DNA of 64,000 bases, from NCBI RefSeq assembly GCF_009604455.1, contig NZ_WEGL01000002.1:806001-870000 (forward strand), read 5' to 3'. The stretch's first letter is position 1. Each line of letters starts with the position of its first letter. Below are positions 8,936-18,701 of the stretch, in pieces. The notes under the pieces were generated by a model. That model was not told where the DNA came from and did no database searches. It saw only the letters and a list, made by a program, of their open reading frames with translations. The translations under genes and the position numbers were made by a program. The DNA is from Streptomyces sp. RB17. Its GTDB lineage: Bacteria > Actinomycetota > Actinomycetes > Streptomycetales > Streptomycetaceae.

Positions 8936-9040
8936 CGCTCGGCTCGGGGGCCGCGGCAGGTTGGTGCCGCGACCGGCCGTCTTACGTCCGGGGGCGTCGT
9001 GCATGGTCGCGCCCACGCGGCCGGAGCCCCATGGCAAATG

Positions 9041-9069
9041 CAGCCCCGCGCTCCCTGGGGGCGGGGCTG
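9041..9069 (+). terminator. Hairpin downstream of the serine protease gene
   Basis: CAGCCCCGC (9041-9049) pairs perfectly with GCGGGGCTG (9061-9069) around an 11-nt loop, 106 bp after the protease stop codon. It is probably the first of two tandem terminators between the convergent protease and phosphatase genes. Confidence 0.65.
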
Positions 9070-9135
9070 CCCTTGGGGACGCGCTGCCACCCCCCGTCTC
9101 CCGCCGGCCTCACCCGCGGTTCCGGTCGGTGGGGA

Positions 9136-9169
9136 ACGGTCCGGCCCTCCGGCGGGAGGGCCGGACCGT
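9136..9169. terminator. Bidirectional 15-bp-stem terminator
   Basis: ACGGTCCGGCCCTCC (9136-9150) and its exact reverse complement (9155-9169) flank a GGCG tetraloop. It lies 10 bp from the stop of the leftward phosphatase gene and 200 bp after the rightward protease. It can terminate transcription from both sides. Confidence 0.85.
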
Positions 9170-9178
9170 CGCATGTGG

Positions 9179-11314
9179 TCAGGCGTCGTCGCGCGCCCGC
9201 AGCAGCAGTACCGCCACGTCGTCCATCCGGGTCCGGGCCGCCGCGCTGTGCCGGATCACCTCGTCCGCCAGCGTCTCCAGCGGCTCGGCGCCGGTCTCCG
9301 ACAGCAGCCGGCCCAGGCCGACCAGCGCGTCCTCGATGTCGCGCCCGGGCGTCTCCACCAGACCGTCGGTGTACAGGACGAGCACCGCGCCGGGAGCGAG
9401 GGACACCTCCGTCGTCGGATACACCGCGTCCGGGTCGATCCCCAGCAGCGGGCCCCCGGCCAGGTCCAGCACCCGCACCTGTCCGTCCGGCCGCCTCAGC
9501 AGCGGCGGCGGATGCCCCGCCCGCGCCATGACGGCCCGCCCGCGCGCCGGGTCGAGCCGCAGATACAGGCAGCTGGCGAACAACTCGGTGCCGAGGTCGA
9601 TCAGCAGCCGGTTCGTGCTGCTCATGACCTCGTGCGGGGCCTGCCCGACCGTGGTGTACGCCCGCACCCCGGTGCGGATCTGCCCCATCAGACCCGCCGC
9701 GGTCACGTTGTGCCCCTGGACGTCCCCGATCACCGCGGCCGTGAGCGGCAGCGTCGGCACCAGGTCGTAGAAGTCCCCGCCGATCTCCATGCCGTGGGTG
9801 GCCGGCAGATAGCGGGCGGCCGCCTCGATGCCGGGCGGCGGCACGAGCGTGTGCGGCAGCAGGGCCTGCTGGAGCCCGTGTGCGAGCCGGTGCTTGGCGT
9901 CGTAGAGCCGCGCCCGCTCCAGCGCCTGCGCGATCAGGCCGCCCAAGGACGTCAGTACGGCCCGCTCGTCGGCCGGGAAGACATGCGGCTCGGCGTACGC
10001 CAGCACACACGTGCCCACCGGCCGCCCGGACGCGATCAGCGGCAGATACGCCCAGGCCGCGAAGCCGTCCGAGGTCTCCTGCCGGCCCGGATACAGCCGC
10101 TCCCGTTCCTCCTGGCTGCCGAAGAACGCGGGCACTCCGCTGTTCAGCGCATGGGTGCCCGGGGTCCGCTCGGTCAGCGGCAGCCCGTGGAACCGCTCCA
10201 CGGTGTGCGGGTCCCGATAGCCGCGGTGCCCCAGCACGTGCAGTCGCCCGCCCTGCGAGCCGAGGATCACCATCGCCTGGCTGCCCACCGCCGGCGCCAC
10301 CTCGTCCCAGACCAGCTGCACCACGTCCTGCACACCGACCGCCTCGGTCAGCGCGCCCGCGAGGCTCAGCACCTGGGAGATCGTCACCAGCCGCGGCGGG
10401 GTCGCCTCCTCCCGCGGCGCCTCGCTCGCCATCTGCGCAACCGCCTTGGCCCGGCTGATCCGCACGCTCAGCCCGGTCGTGCTCGGGTACATCCGGAACG
10501 ACAGCCACTCGCCCGGCGGACGCAGCGCCACGAACGACATCATCTGCTGGCTGAGCAGCGCCCCCCGGTACCTGTCCTCGTACATCGGGTCGTTCAGCCA
10601 GGGGACCGACGCCCACATCAGCGTGCCCAGCAGCTCCCCGGCCGGTCTGCCGAGCAGCTCGGCGGCGGCCGTGTTGACGAACCCGATCCGGCCGTGCAGA
10701 TCCAGCGACACCAGCCCGTACGGCAGCCGGGACACCATCCGCGCCGCCTCCACCGAGCCCAGCGTGTCCGCCACGGCACCCGCCGGCTCCGTCAGCACAT
10801 CGGCCCCGCGGACGAGCGGCCGGTCCTCCTGCGCGGCCCGCTCCATCCGCAGTGCCAGCCGGTCGCAGGCCGCCCACAGATGGTCCCGCTCCCAGTCGGA
10901 CAGCTCCGGCGGATGCGTCCCGGGCCAGGTCACGAACACCGCGCCGTACACCTTCCGGTCGGTCGCCACCGGCAGCGCGGCCAGCGCGAACGGGTACGGC
11001 AGCACCACCGCGATCCGCGGATAGCAGCGGGCCATCTCCTCCTCGCCGCCCACCCACACCAGCCGCCGCGCGCGCACCGCGTCGGCGACCGGGAGCGGCG
11101 CGGACAGCCCGACCCGCTCCCACGGCGCCGCGAACGTCCGGGGCATGCCCGCGTGCACCGCCATCTCCAGCACCGGTTCGTCGGACCTGAGCAGGTAGAG
11201 GCCGCCGAAGTGCGCGTGCACCTCCTGCATCATCGAGACCAGCGCAAGCGAGAGCACCGGATGGGCGGCCGGTGCCCCGTCGGCCGCCGGTGCCGGTCCC
11301 GGCCCGTCGGACAC
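9179..11314 (-). CDS. GAF/PAS/GAF sensor with SpoIIE-type PP2C phosphatase domain
   Basis: A 711-residue cytosolic protein. A first GAF-like domain lies at about residues 38-171, a PAS domain (VSLDLHGRIGFVNTAAAELLGRP) at about 190-280, a second GAF at about 330-470 and a SpoIIE/RsbU PP2C domain from about 498 (ARYLPATHGMEIGGDFYD, with IGDVQGHN and YTDGLVE metal-site motifs) to the end (MDDVAVLLL). Such proteins dephosphorylate anti-sigma-factor antagonists in stress or developmental partner-switching. The GTG start at 11314 follows GAGGAGGTGG. It is divergent from a paralogue with the same architecture plus a kinase-like domain. The ligand of the sensor domains is unknown. Confidence 0.88.
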   Translation of the reverse strand: MSDGPGPAPAADGAPAAHPVLSLALVSMMQEVHAHFGGLYLLRSDEPVLEMAVHAGMPRTFAAPWERVGLSAPLPVADAVRARRLVWVGGEEEMARCYPRIAVVLPYPFALAALPVATDRKVYGAVFVTWPGTHPPELSDWERDHLWAACDRLALRMERAAQEDRPLVRGADVLTEPAGAVADTLGSVEAARMVSRLPYGLVSLDLHGRIGFVNTAAAELLGRPAGELLGTLMWASVPWLNDPMYEDRYRGALLSQQMMSFVALRPPGEWLSFRMYPSTTGLSVRISRAKAVAQMASEAPREEATPPRLVTISQVLSLAGALTEAVGVQDVVQLVWDEVAPAVGSQAMVILGSQGGRLHVLGHRGYRDPHTVERFHGLPLTERTPGTHALNSGVPAFFGSQEERERLYPGRQETSDGFAAWAYLPLIASGRPVGTCVLAYAEPHVFPADERAVLTSLGGLIAQALERARLYDAKHRLAHGLQQALLPHTLVPPPGIEAAARYLPATHGMEIGGDFYDLVPTLPLTAAVIGDVQGHNVTAAGLMGQIRTGVRAYTTVGQAPHEVMSSTNRLLIDLGTELFASCLYLRLDPARGRAVMARAGHPPPLLRRPDGQVRVLDLAGGPLLGIDPDAVYPTTEVSLAPGAVLVLYTDGLVETPGRDIEDALVGLGRLLSETGAEPLETLADEVIRHSAAARTRMDDVAVLLLRARDDA

Positions 11315-11809
11315 GCCGACCACCTCCTCGCACGGCCGCGTCGCGCATCCTGGGCACAAGATTCCCTCGCGGGCGCGCACCGCGCACGGCGAGCGCCCCG
11401 GCCGCACTCCGGGGGCCCTCGGGTGAGGAGGCACTGGAGTGCTGGGCCGGTCGCCGGGCACCATCGGTGGCGGGACGGGACGGCTGCGCCGTCCGCGGTG
11501 AGCGGTCAGGCGTCGGCAAGCCGCCGGAACGGGCCGTGTGCCGGCCTCCGGGACGGCGCGACGCGCCGTCGTGAACAGCGGCGCGTCGCATCGGCCGCCC
11601 CGGGAGGCGGTCGGGCGTGTCGTAGGAGTGTCCGCCGGCGCGCGTGTACACCTTGTACCGCGTGTCCATGGACCTTCCGCCCCTCGGCCACGACGTCACC
11701 GTGCGGAACTCATGGGCCAAGGATGTGTTCGGCGCCTTTCGAGCGAACGGGCCCGTCAGCGCAGCGCGAGCCTTCACAGGGGCTGCGCGGGAGCCCCACA
11801 CGCGCTGTA
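11315..11809. other. Divergent intergenic region between the two SpoIIE phosphatases
   Basis: About 495 bp with no convincing gene. Short open frames exist in both directions but lack ribosome-binding sites and family resemblance. It contains the 13-bp palindrome GTACA-CCT-TGTAC at 11646-11658, a possible operator, and presumably both divergent promoters. Confidence 0.4.
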
Positions 11810-14269
11810 ATGGCGAACGTGGTGAGGAGCGAGGGCGCTGCGGTCAGCAGAACAAGAACGGAGCGTGCCGAAGCCGCCCTGGAGACGCTCACCGCGGCAC
11901 CCGCCACGCCCGACCGACTCCGGAGGGTCCTCGAACAGGCACTGGTGTTCGCCGGGGCGGCCTTCGCCGGGGTCTACGCGCCCGGCGACGACCCTGCCGA
12001 GCTGCACCTCGCCGAGTCCGCGGGCCTGCCGCGCACGCTGTACGGGCTCCGTGACGGCTATCCGGCCGCCGGAGGGTCCCCCGTCGCCGAGGCCCACCGC
12101 ACCGGACGGCCGCTCTGGCTCGGTCCCGAACAGCTCGCCGGCTGCCCCGAGGCACGGCGCACCCCCTCCCCGGACTTCTCCATGGCCGCCCTGCCGCTCG
12201 GCACGGCGGGCCGCGGCTGTCTGCTGGCCGTCAGCGAGCACCCCGGCGGTTTCGGCACCGACGACCGCGCCTGCCTGGAGCTGGTCGTCCGCGCCATCGC
12301 CGTACCCCACCCGCCCGCGCCCGCCGACGACGGCGGCGAGCTGCCGCCGGACGCCTTCAGCCTCGTCATGGACAGCGGCCGGGTCGAGGTCGGTGACCAG
12401 ATCCTGCGGCTGTTCGGGCTCGCCCGGGACGACTTCGACGGCCGGGTGGAGACCCTGCTGGCGCTCACCGTCCCCGAGGACCTGCCCGCGCTGATGTCCG
12501 TGGTCGAGGCGGACCACATGTCGATCGGCGACCGCGAGCTGGAGTTCCGCGTGCTGCAGCCCTCCGGCCCGCCCAAGTGGCTGCGGCTGCGCGGCCGGCT
12601 GCTGCCCGCCGGGGAGGGACGCTCCGCCCGGCTCGTCGGCACGGTCGCGGACGCCTCCACCCTGCGCTCCGACGTCACCGACGTGGCCCGGGTCCAGCGC
12701 CTGGCCGCCTCCCTCGCCACCGCCACCACCGTCAAGGACGTCGGCAAGGCCGTCGTCGCCGCCCTGCGCGGGCCGCTGCAGGCCGACCGGCTCGCGCTCG
12801 CCGAACTGGAGAACGACCGGCTCGTCGTCACCGTCCTCGACCCGCCCGAACCCGAGGCCTGGCCCGAGGTGTGGCGCACCGAGTGGCGCACCGAGTGGCC
12901 CGACGCGCCGGTGCGCGCCATGCCCACCCTCGCCACCGCGCTGCGCGAGGGCCGCTCCCGGATCTGGCCCGCCGGCACCCCACTGGAGCCCGCGCTCGCC
13001 GAGGTCGGCCCCGGGGGACTTGCGGTGCTGCCGCTGCCCGCCGGCGGCCGCATGGCCGGCGCCTGCCTGATCGGCTGGGACCGGCCGCACCGCTTCAGCC
13101 CCGACGAACGGGCCCTGCTCACCGCCTGCGCGGGCCTCGCCGGCCAGGCCCTGCTGCGCGCCCACGCCTTCGACGCCGAGCACGAACTCGTCGGCATGCT
13201 CCAGCGCACCCTGCTGCCGCGCCGGCTGCCCCGGCTGCCCGGCGCGGTCGCCGTCGCCCGTTACCTGCCCACCACGGCAGGACTGGAGGTCGGCGGCGAC
13301 TGGTACGACGTGATCCCGCTGGCGGACAACCACGTGGCCCTCGTCATCGGTGACGTGCAGGGCCACAACGCGGGCGCGGCCACGCTGATGGGCCAGATGC
13401 GTACCGCGCTGCGCGCCTACGCCGCCGAGGGACACTCGCCCGACGTGGTCGTCGCGCTCGCCAACCGCCTCCTCCTGGACATGGAGACCGACCTCTTCGC
13501 CACCTGTGCCTACGTCGACGTCGACGTGGAGCAGGGCACCGGCTGGTGCGTGCGCGCCGGCCATCTCCAGCCCGTGCTGCGGCACCCGGACGGCACGGCC
13601 GAGATCATGCGGGCCGAGGGCGGGCCGCCGCTGGGCGTACTGCCGCAGGCCGACTTCCCGTTGACCCCGATGCGGCTGCTGCCCGGCACGGTGATCGCGC
13701 TCACCACCGACGGCCTGGTGGAGTCGCCGGACGAGGACATGGACGCCGGCATGGACCGGCTCTCCGCCCAGCTGGCGGCCGCCGACCCCGAGCACCTCGG
13801 GCTGGTCGCCGACGCGCTGCTCACCGGCGCACACCGGGGCGACGACGTCGCCCTTCTGCTGATGCGCTACGACGGGCTGGCCGTACGCCCGCTGCGGGAG
13901 AGCTGGACGGTGTGGCGGGTGCCGGAGGCGGTGCGGCACGCCCGCCGCTTCACCCGGCGCACCCTGCGGGTCTGGGGCGTCTCGCCGGACACGCTGGACG
14001 CGGCCCTGCTGGTGGTTTCCGAACTCGTCACCAACGCCCTCGTGCACACCGACGGCCAGGTCCGCCTCGACATGAGCCTGGTCAACCACCGCCTGCGCCT
14101 CGCCGTCGCCGACACCTCCCCACGCAGCCCCGTCAAGCCCACGAGCATCGGCTGGGAGGCCACAGGGGGCCGGGGCATCCTCCTGGTGGAGGCCGTGTCG
14201 GCGGCCTGGGGGACGGTCCCGGTCAGCGGCGGCAAACAGGTGTGGGCCGACCTCGTCCCCAGGGACTGA
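11810..14269 (+). CDS. GAF/PAS/GAF-SpoIIE phosphatase with C-terminal anti-sigma kinase-like domain
   Basis: A protein of about 819 residues: GAF (about 23-167), PAS (about 180-277), GAF (about 297-457), SpoIIE-type PP2C phosphatase (from about 482, ARYLPTTAGLEVGGDWYD, IGDVQGHN, TTDGLVE), and from about 703 an RsbW/HATPase domain (VVSELVTNALVHTDG, with the GGRGILLVE G-box). Phosphatase and anti-sigma kinase in one chain means it could both phosphorylate and dephosphorylate an anti-anti-sigma factor. I place the start at ATG 11810, but no clear ribosome-binding site precedes it, so a nearby GTG (11819 or 11822) is possible. It is the divergent paralogue of 9179-11314. Confidence 0.85.
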   Translation: MANVVRSEGAAVSRTRTERAEAALETLTAAPATPDRLRRVLEQALVFAGAAFAGVYAPGDDPAELHLAESAGLPRTLYGLRDGYPAAGGSPVAEAHRTGRPLWLGPEQLAGCPEARRTPSPDFSMAALPLGTAGRGCLLAVSEHPGGFGTDDRACLELVVRAIAVPHPPAPADDGGELPPDAFSLVMDSGRVEVGDQILRLFGLARDDFDGRVETLLALTVPEDLPALMSVVEADHMSIGDRELEFRVLQPSGPPKWLRLRGRLLPAGEGRSARLVGTVADASTLRSDVTDVARVQRLAASLATATTVKDVGKAVVAALRGPLQADRLALAELENDRLVVTVLDPPEPEAWPEVWRTEWRTEWPDAPVRAMPTLATALREGRSRIWPAGTPLEPALAEVGPGGLAVLPLPAGGRMAGACLIGWDRPHRFSPDERALLTACAGLAGQALLRAHAFDAEHELVGMLQRTLLPRRLPRLPGAVAVARYLPTTAGLEVGGDWYDVIPLADNHVALVIGDVQGHNAGAATLMGQMRTALRAYAAEGHSPDVVVALANRLLLDMETDLFATCAYVDVDVEQGTGWCVRAGHLQPVLRHPDGTAEIMRAEGGPPLGVLPQADFPLTPMRLLPGTVIALTTDGLVESPDEDMDAGMDRLSAQLAAADPEHLGLVADALLTGAHRGDDVALLLMRYDGLAVRPLRESWTVWRVPEAVRHARRFTRRTLRVWGVSPDTLDAALLVVSELVTNALVHTDGQVRLDMSLVNHRLRLAVADTSPRSPVKPTSIGWEATGGRGILLVEAVSAAWGTVPVSGGKQVWADLVPRD

Positions 14270-14937
14270 CCGCCACAGCGGGCCGGGTGTCGGGCGCCGG
14301 GCGGTCGGCAGCCGCGGCTCGCGTCGCGTGGCGTGACGGCGTCGTGTGGCGTGAGGTGACTGGTGCGGCAGCGGATGCGGTGGCGGCCGGTCTCGCGCGC
14401 GTCGGCGGAGAGCCGCTGTGGGCCTCGCTCTCGCGGGCAGGTTGCCGTTCTGGGTCTTCTTCCACCCCCTCGTCGCCGCTGCCGGGCTTGTTCGGCCGTC
14501 CGGCCTTCCAGGGGGCGGCCTTGTCCCTGGCGGCTGATCGGCGATCACCGGCCCCTCACCGCCGTTCGACCGCCACTGCCCAGCGCCCGTACCCGCCCCG
14601 TCGGCTGACCGCCGCTGTCCGGCGCCCGTATCCGTGTTTCCTGGCGCGCCGCCCCGGTGACCGATCGGCGCCCGGTGCCTGTACCTGCCCCGTCCCCGGC
14701 GCGCCGCCCCGTCGGCCGACCAGCGATCGCCGCCCCCTGCCTGCCCTCGCCACTCCCCGCCCTCCCCAGCGCCCCGGCCCGCCGGCACACCGACGATCGT
14801 CGGCCCCCCGTGCCCGCCTCGCCGTCGGCCCACCGCCCTGGCGTACGGCCTTCGCTGACCGCCACACGGGTGCGTTTCGGCAGGTTGGTGAGGCCTCGGG
14901 AGGCGGGGCGGGGGAGGGGTGCCTAGGGTCGATTGGT
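14270..14937. other. Intergenic region with short degenerate repeats
   Basis: About 670 bp with no gene I can support. From about 14530 to 14790 the C-rich top strand repeats variants of CGCCCGTACCCGCCCCGTCGG and GACCGCCGC, so all frames look open but carry no family signature. Its end contains the TAGGGT promoter element at 14924-14929 for the next gene. Confidence 0.5.
14924..14929 (+). promoter_or_regulatory. TAGGGT -10 element for a leaderless start
   Basis: TAGGGT lies eight bases before the GTG at 14938, the spacing expected when transcription begins at or next to the start codon. No ribosome-binding site precedes that GTG, and no good -35 box is visible. Confidence 0.5.
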
Positions 14938-15213
14938 GTGGCACACACCTTCGACGAACTCGTGCAGAAACAGCGCGCGGCCGACGCGGCCCACGCCACG
15001 GTCGAGGACCTGCGGGACGCCTACGGCCCGCCGGCCGAGCGGCGGATGACCGGCGCCCAGTCGGGCACGTACGAGACCGCGCTGCGTGCCTGGCGGGACC
15101 TGGACCGGGACGTGCAGAGCGCGCTGAGCGAGTTCGCGAAGGAGACGGGCCGGCCCCGCCCGGAGGTGGAGGCCGAGGTGGCCCGCGCGGCGGCGGAGCC
15201 CGAGGGCGCATGA
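14938..15213 (+). CDS. Conserved hypothetical protein, 91 aa, ahead of the cytochrome b gene
   Basis: A small soluble alpha-helical protein (MAHTFDELVQKQRAADAAHATV and so on) rich in Ala, Arg and Glu, with heptad-like spacing suggesting a short coiled coil. No transmembrane segment or metal motif is visible. Its stop overlaps the cytochrome b start as ATGA, so the two are probably co-translated. The GTG start looks leaderless (TAGGGT eight bases upstream). I do not recognise a function; the coupling suggests an accessory role for the membrane complex or chance operon membership. Confidence 0.65.
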   Translation: MAHTFDELVQKQRAADAAHATVEDLRDAYGPPAERRMTGAQSGTYETALRAWRDLDRDVQSALSEFAKETGRPRPEVEAEVARAAAEPEGA

Positions 15214-16703
15214 GCCGTGCCGGCCGCCACGCCGAGCGGCTCGTCGACGCGGTGGACGCCCGGCTGCCCGTCATCGAGGGCGGCCCGCTGCTGCGCAAGG
15301 CGTTCCCCGACCACTGGTCCTTCCTGCTCGGCGAACTCGCCCTGTACAGCCTGCTGGTGCTGATCGTGACCGGGGTCTGGCTCACCCTGTTCTTCCAGCC
15401 GGAGATGCGCGAGGTCGTCTACTCGGGCTCGTACGTGCCGCTGCAGGGCGTGCGCATGTCGGCCGCCTTCGACTCCACCCTGTCCATCAGCTTCGACGTG
15501 CGCGGCGGACTGCTGATGCGGCAGACCCACCACTGGGCCGCCCTCGTCTTCGTCGCCGCGATCGGCGCGCACCTGCTGCGGATCTTCTTCACCGGCGCCT
15601 TCCGCCGGCCGCGCGAGCTGAACTGGGTGATCGGGGTGACCCTGTTCGCGGTCTCGCTGGCCGAGGGGTTCGCCGGCTACTCGCTCCCCGACGACCTGCT
15701 CTCCGGCACCGGACTGCGCATCGCGCAGGGCATCATGCTGTCGATCCCGGTCGTCGGCACGTACGTGGCCTTCTTCGTCTTCGGCGGCCAGTACCCGGCC
15801 CACGACATCATCACCCGCCTGTACCCGCTGCACGTCCTGCTGCTCCCGGGTGTTCTCCTCGCGCTGGTCGCCCTGCACCTGATGCTGGTCGTGTATCTCA
15901 AGCACACCCAGTGGCGCGGACCGGGCCACACCCAGCGCAACGCCGTCGGCAAGCCGTTCTTCCCGCAGTTCACCGGCTCCTCCGGCGGCCTCGCCGTCAT
16001 CGTGGCAGGCGTCCTGGTGCTGCTGGCGGGCATCGCCCAGGTCAACCCGGTGTGGAACTACGGCCCCTACCGCCCCGACCAGGTCTCCACCGCCTCCCAG
16101 CCCGACTGGTACGTCGGCTTCCTGGAGGGCGCGCTGCGGCTGGTCCCGCCGTGGGAGACGAACGTCGCGGGACACACCCTCATGTGGAACGTCCTGCTTC
16201 CCGCGGTCGTCCTGCCCGGCCTGCTGTTCGCCGCCCTGTACGCCTATCCGTTCGTGGAGCAGCGGCTGACGGGGGAGTGGTCGGCCGAGCGGCATCTGTG
16301 CGACCGGCCCCGCGAGCGGCCGGTGCGCACCGGCCTCGGCGTGGCGGGCACGGTGTGGTACGGCGTGCTGCTGCTGGCCGGCGGGAACGACGTCATCGCC
16401 CAGACCTTCCGTGTCTCCGTCAACGCCATCACCTGGGTGCTGCGCGTCGCGTTCGTCCTGGCGCCCGTCGTCGCCTTCCTGGTCACCCGGTGGCTGTGCC
16501 GGGCCCTGACGGCGGCCGAGACCGAGCGGCTGGCCGAGGGCGTGCCCACGGGCCGGATCCGGCAGAGCGTCACCGGCGGCTACGAGACCGATCACGAGCC
16601 CGTGGAGACGTTCCGGCCCGGTGCCCCGCGCAGACCGCTCACCGGTGCGCGTACTGGTACACCATCCCGAACACCCCGCGCGCCAGAACGCCCAGGCCGA
16701 TGA
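15210..16703 (+). CDS. qcrB: Cytochrome bc1 complex cytochrome b subunit (QcrB-like paralogue)
   Basis: A 497-residue polytopic protein of the actinobacterial QcrB family. Haem-ligand histidines appear in TINE-helix positions TRQTHHWAA-like (QTHHWAALVF), IGAHLLRIFF, YPLHVLLLPG and VALHLMLVVY, and the sequence ends in a hydrophilic C-terminal tail. QcrB takes electrons from menaquinol in the bc1-aa3 supercomplex. No qcrA (Rieske) or qcrC gene is adjacent, so this is a secondary copy that may borrow subunits from the main qcrCAB operon. The ATG overlaps the preceding stop (ATGA). Its last 65 bp overlap the convergent ctaF-like gene, so the final 20 or so Pro/Arg/Thr-rich residues are encoded opposite another gene. 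Confidence 0.88.
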   Translation: MSRAGRHAERLVDAVDARLPVIEGGPLLRKAFPDHWSFLLGELALYSLLVLIVTGVWLTLFFQPEMREVVYSGSYVPLQGVRMSAAFDSTLSISFDVRGGLLMRQTHHWAALVFVAAIGAHLLRIFFTGAFRRPRELNWVIGVTLFAVSLAEGFAGYSLPDDLLSGTGLRIAQGIMLSIPVVGTYVAFFVFGGQYPAHDIITRLYPLHVLLLPGVLLALVALHLMLVVYLKHTQWRGPGHTQRNAVGKPFFPQFTGSSGGLAVIVAGVLVLLAGIAQVNPVWNYGPYRPDQVSTASQPDWYVGFLEGALRLVPPWETNVAGHTLMWNVLLPAVVLPGLLFAALYAYPFVEQRLTGEWSAERHLCDRPRERPVRTGLGVAGTVWYGVLLLAGGNDVIAQTFRVSVNAITWVLRVAFVLAPVVAFLVTRWLCRALTAAETERLAEGVPTGRIRQSVTGGYETDHEPVETFRPGAPRRPLTGARTGTPSRTPRAPERPGR

Positions 16704-17022
16704 GGAACAGCCACAGGCCGAAGACCACGCCGGTGGCCGTCAGCGCGAAACCCAGCGCGGTGACGATCGGAAACAGGCTCTCGTCGGGGAAGAACGCCAC
16801 CGGCCCGGCCGCGTCCGCCACCTCCGCCTCGGTGCGGTCCTGCGCCCGGGTGCCCCGGCGCCGGTACTGGATCAGGCAGAAGAACGCGACCAGCGCGGCC
16901 ATCCCGCACGCCACGACCAGCACCACCGTGCCCGTCTCGTCCTGCGACCACATCCCGTACAGCGCCGCGGACCCGCCGAAGAACGCGGCGACCCCGCCGA
17001 ACAGCATCGCCTCCGCCTTCAT
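16639..17022 (-). CDS. ctaF: Cytochrome c oxidase subunit IV (CtaF-like)
   Basis: A 127-residue actinobacterial cytochrome oxidase polypeptide IV. Four hydrophobic helices are visible: two at the N-terminus ([32 protein letters not shown]) and two near the C-terminus ([29 protein letters not shown]). A charged loop separates the pairs. It stabilises the aa3 oxidase core and has no redox centre. The ATG at 17022 overlaps the ctaD stop (ATGA), giving a ctaD-ctaF operon. Its 3' end overlaps the convergent cytochrome b gene by 65 bp. Confidence 0.85.
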   Translation of the reverse strand: MKAEAMLFGGVAAFFGGSAALYGMWSQDETGTVVLVVACGMAALVAFFCLIQYRRRGTRAQDRTEAEVADAAGPVAFFPDESLFPIVTALGFALTATGVVFGLWLFLIGLGVLARGVFGMVYQYAHR

Positions 17023-18701
17023 CGCGCCAGCTCCTCTCCGGCCGGGCTCTCGATGTCCGGGTGGTGCAGGTCGAAGGCCGGGGACTCGGAGCGGATCCGG
17101 GGCAGCGCCACGAAGTTGTGCCTCGGCGGCGGGCAGGACGTCGCCCACTCCAGGCCGCGCCCCCACCCCCACGGGTCGTCCAGGGTGACCTTCTCGCCCG
17201 TGGTGGCGGTGCGCCACACGTTGTAGAGGAACGGCAGCGTGGAGACGCCCAGCACGAACGCGCCCGCCGACGACAGGGAGTTGAGCAGCGTGAAGCCGTC
17301 CTCTGGCAGATAGTCCGCGTACCGGCGGGGCATGCCGGCCTCGCCGAGCCAGTGCTGCACCAGGAAGGTCAGCTGGAACCCCGGGAACAGCAGCCAGAAG
17401 TGCACCTTGCCGAGCCGCTCGTCCAGCATCTTCCCGGTGAACTTCGGCCACCAGAAGTAGAAGCCCGCGAACATCGCGAACACCACCGTGCCGAACAGAA
17501 CGTAGTGCAGATGCGCCACGATGAAGTAGCTGTCGGTCAGATGGAAGTCCAGCGGCGGTGCGGCGATCAGCACCCCGCTCAGCCCGCCGAGCAGGAACGA
17601 CACCAGAAAGCCCATCGACCACAGCATCGGGGTCTCGAACGACACCGAGCCGTGCCACATCGTGCCGATCCACGCGAAGAACTTGATGCCCGTGGGCACC
17701 GCGATCAGGAACGACATGATGGAGAAGAACGGCAGCAGCACCGCGCCGGTGGCGAACATGTGGTGGGCCCACACCACCGCCGACAGCATGGTGATCGCGA
17801 TCGTGGCCCCGATCATCGGCAGATAGCCGAACAGCGGCTTGCGGGAGAACACCGGGATGATCTCCGAGATGATCCCGAAGAACGGCAGCGCCACGATGTA
17901 GACCTCGGGATGCCCGAAGAACCAGAACAGGTGCTGCCACAGCAGCGCGCCCCCGTTCGTCGCGTCGAAGACGTGCGCCCCGAACTTGCGGTCCGCCTCC
18001 AGCACCAGCAGCGCCGCCGTGAGCACCGGGAACGCGGGCAGGATCAGGATCGAGGTGAACAGCACGTTCCAGGTGAAGATCGGCATCCGGAACATCGTCA
18101 GGCCCGGCGCGCGCAGGCACAGGATCGTGGCGATGAAGTTCACCGCGGTGAGCGTCGTCGACACACCCGAGACCACCAGCCCCATCGCCCACAGGTCGCC
18201 TCCCGCGCCGGGGGAGAAGTAGGCGCTGTTCAGCGGCGCGTAGGCGAACCAGCCGAACGCCGCGGCCCCGCCGGGCACCAGGAAGCCGGAGACCACCATC
18301 AGGCCGCCGAACAGGTACATCCAGTACGACAGCGCGTTCAGCCGCGGGAAGGCGAGGTCGGGCGCGCCGATCTGCAGCGGCATGACGGCGTTGGCGAACC
18401 CGGCGAACATCGGGGTCGCGAACAGCAGCATCATGATCGTGCCGTGGACCGTGAAGAACTGGTTGTAGCCGTGGTGGCTCAGGAACTGCAGACCCGGCCG
18501 GGCGAGTTCCGCGCGCATCCCGAGGGCGAGCAGACCGGCGAGCAGGAAGAAACAGAACGCCGTGACCATGTAGAGCCGGCCGATCACCTTGTGGTCGGCG
18601 GTGGAGACCCAGCGCAGCAGGGCCCGGCCGGGACGCGGGGCGGGCGCCGTGTAGCGCGCGACGACCTCGTGAGTGTCCGACATTTCCGGTAGTTCCGTCA
18701 T
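17019..18701 (-). CDS. ctaD: Cytochrome c oxidase subunit I (CtaD paralogue)
   Basis: A full-length 560-residue haem-copper oxidase subunit I. It has the low-spin haem ligand region ([10 protein letters not shown]), CuB and cross-linked Tyr motif GHPEVY (about residue 265), HHMFATG for the other CuB histidines, and HLHYVLFG for haem a3 and haem a. Twelve transmembrane helices are predicted. It reduces O2 to water and pumps protons. I chose ATG 18701 behind GGGGAG over an in-frame ATG at 18683. No ctaC or ctaE gene is nearby, so it probably works with subunits encoded elsewhere. A truncated relative lies at 55360-56254. Confidence 0.92.
   Translation of the reverse strand: MTELPEMSDTHEVVARYTAPAPRPGRALLRWVSTADHKVIGRLYMVTAFCFFLLAGLLALGMRAELARPGLQFLSHHGYNQFFTVHGTIMMLLFATPMFAGFANAVMPLQIGAPDLAFPRLNALSYWMYLFGGLMVVSGFLVPGGAAAFGWFAYAPLNSAYFSPGAGGDLWAMGLVVSGVSTTLTAVNFIATILCLRAPGLTMFRMPIFTWNVLFTSILILPAFPVLTAALLVLEADRKFGAHVFDATNGGALLWQHLFWFFGHPEVYIVALPFFGIISEIIPVFSRKPLFGYLPMIGATIAITMLSAVVWAHHMFATGAVLLPFFSIMSFLIAVPTGIKFFAWIGTMWHGSVSFETPMLWSMGFLVSFLLGGLSGVLIAAPPLDFHLTDSYFIVAHLHYVLFGTVVFAMFAGFYFWWPKFTGKMLDERLGKVHFWLLFPGFQLTFLVQHWLGEAGMPRRYADYLPEDGFTLLNSLSSAGAFVLGVSTLPFLYNVWRTATTGEKVTLDDPWGWGRGLEWATSCPPPRHNFVALPRIRSESPAFDLHHPDIESPAGEELAR

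Noticed and set aside
7649..9037. A 462-codon minus-strand frame opposite the serine protease
   Set aside because: The plus strand has a signal peptide, propeptide and full catalytic triad; the antisense frame is low-complexity Gly/Ala/Arg with no motif.
11644..12054. A plus-strand frame starting MYTLYRVSMDLPPLGHD upstream of and into the second SpoIIE gene
   Set aside because: It has no ribosome-binding site or family likeness and overlaps the well-supported GAF domain in another frame.
14363..14999. Small open frames on both strands in the 14.3-14.9 kb gap
   Set aside because: They consist of degenerate repeat translations with no start signals or motifs.
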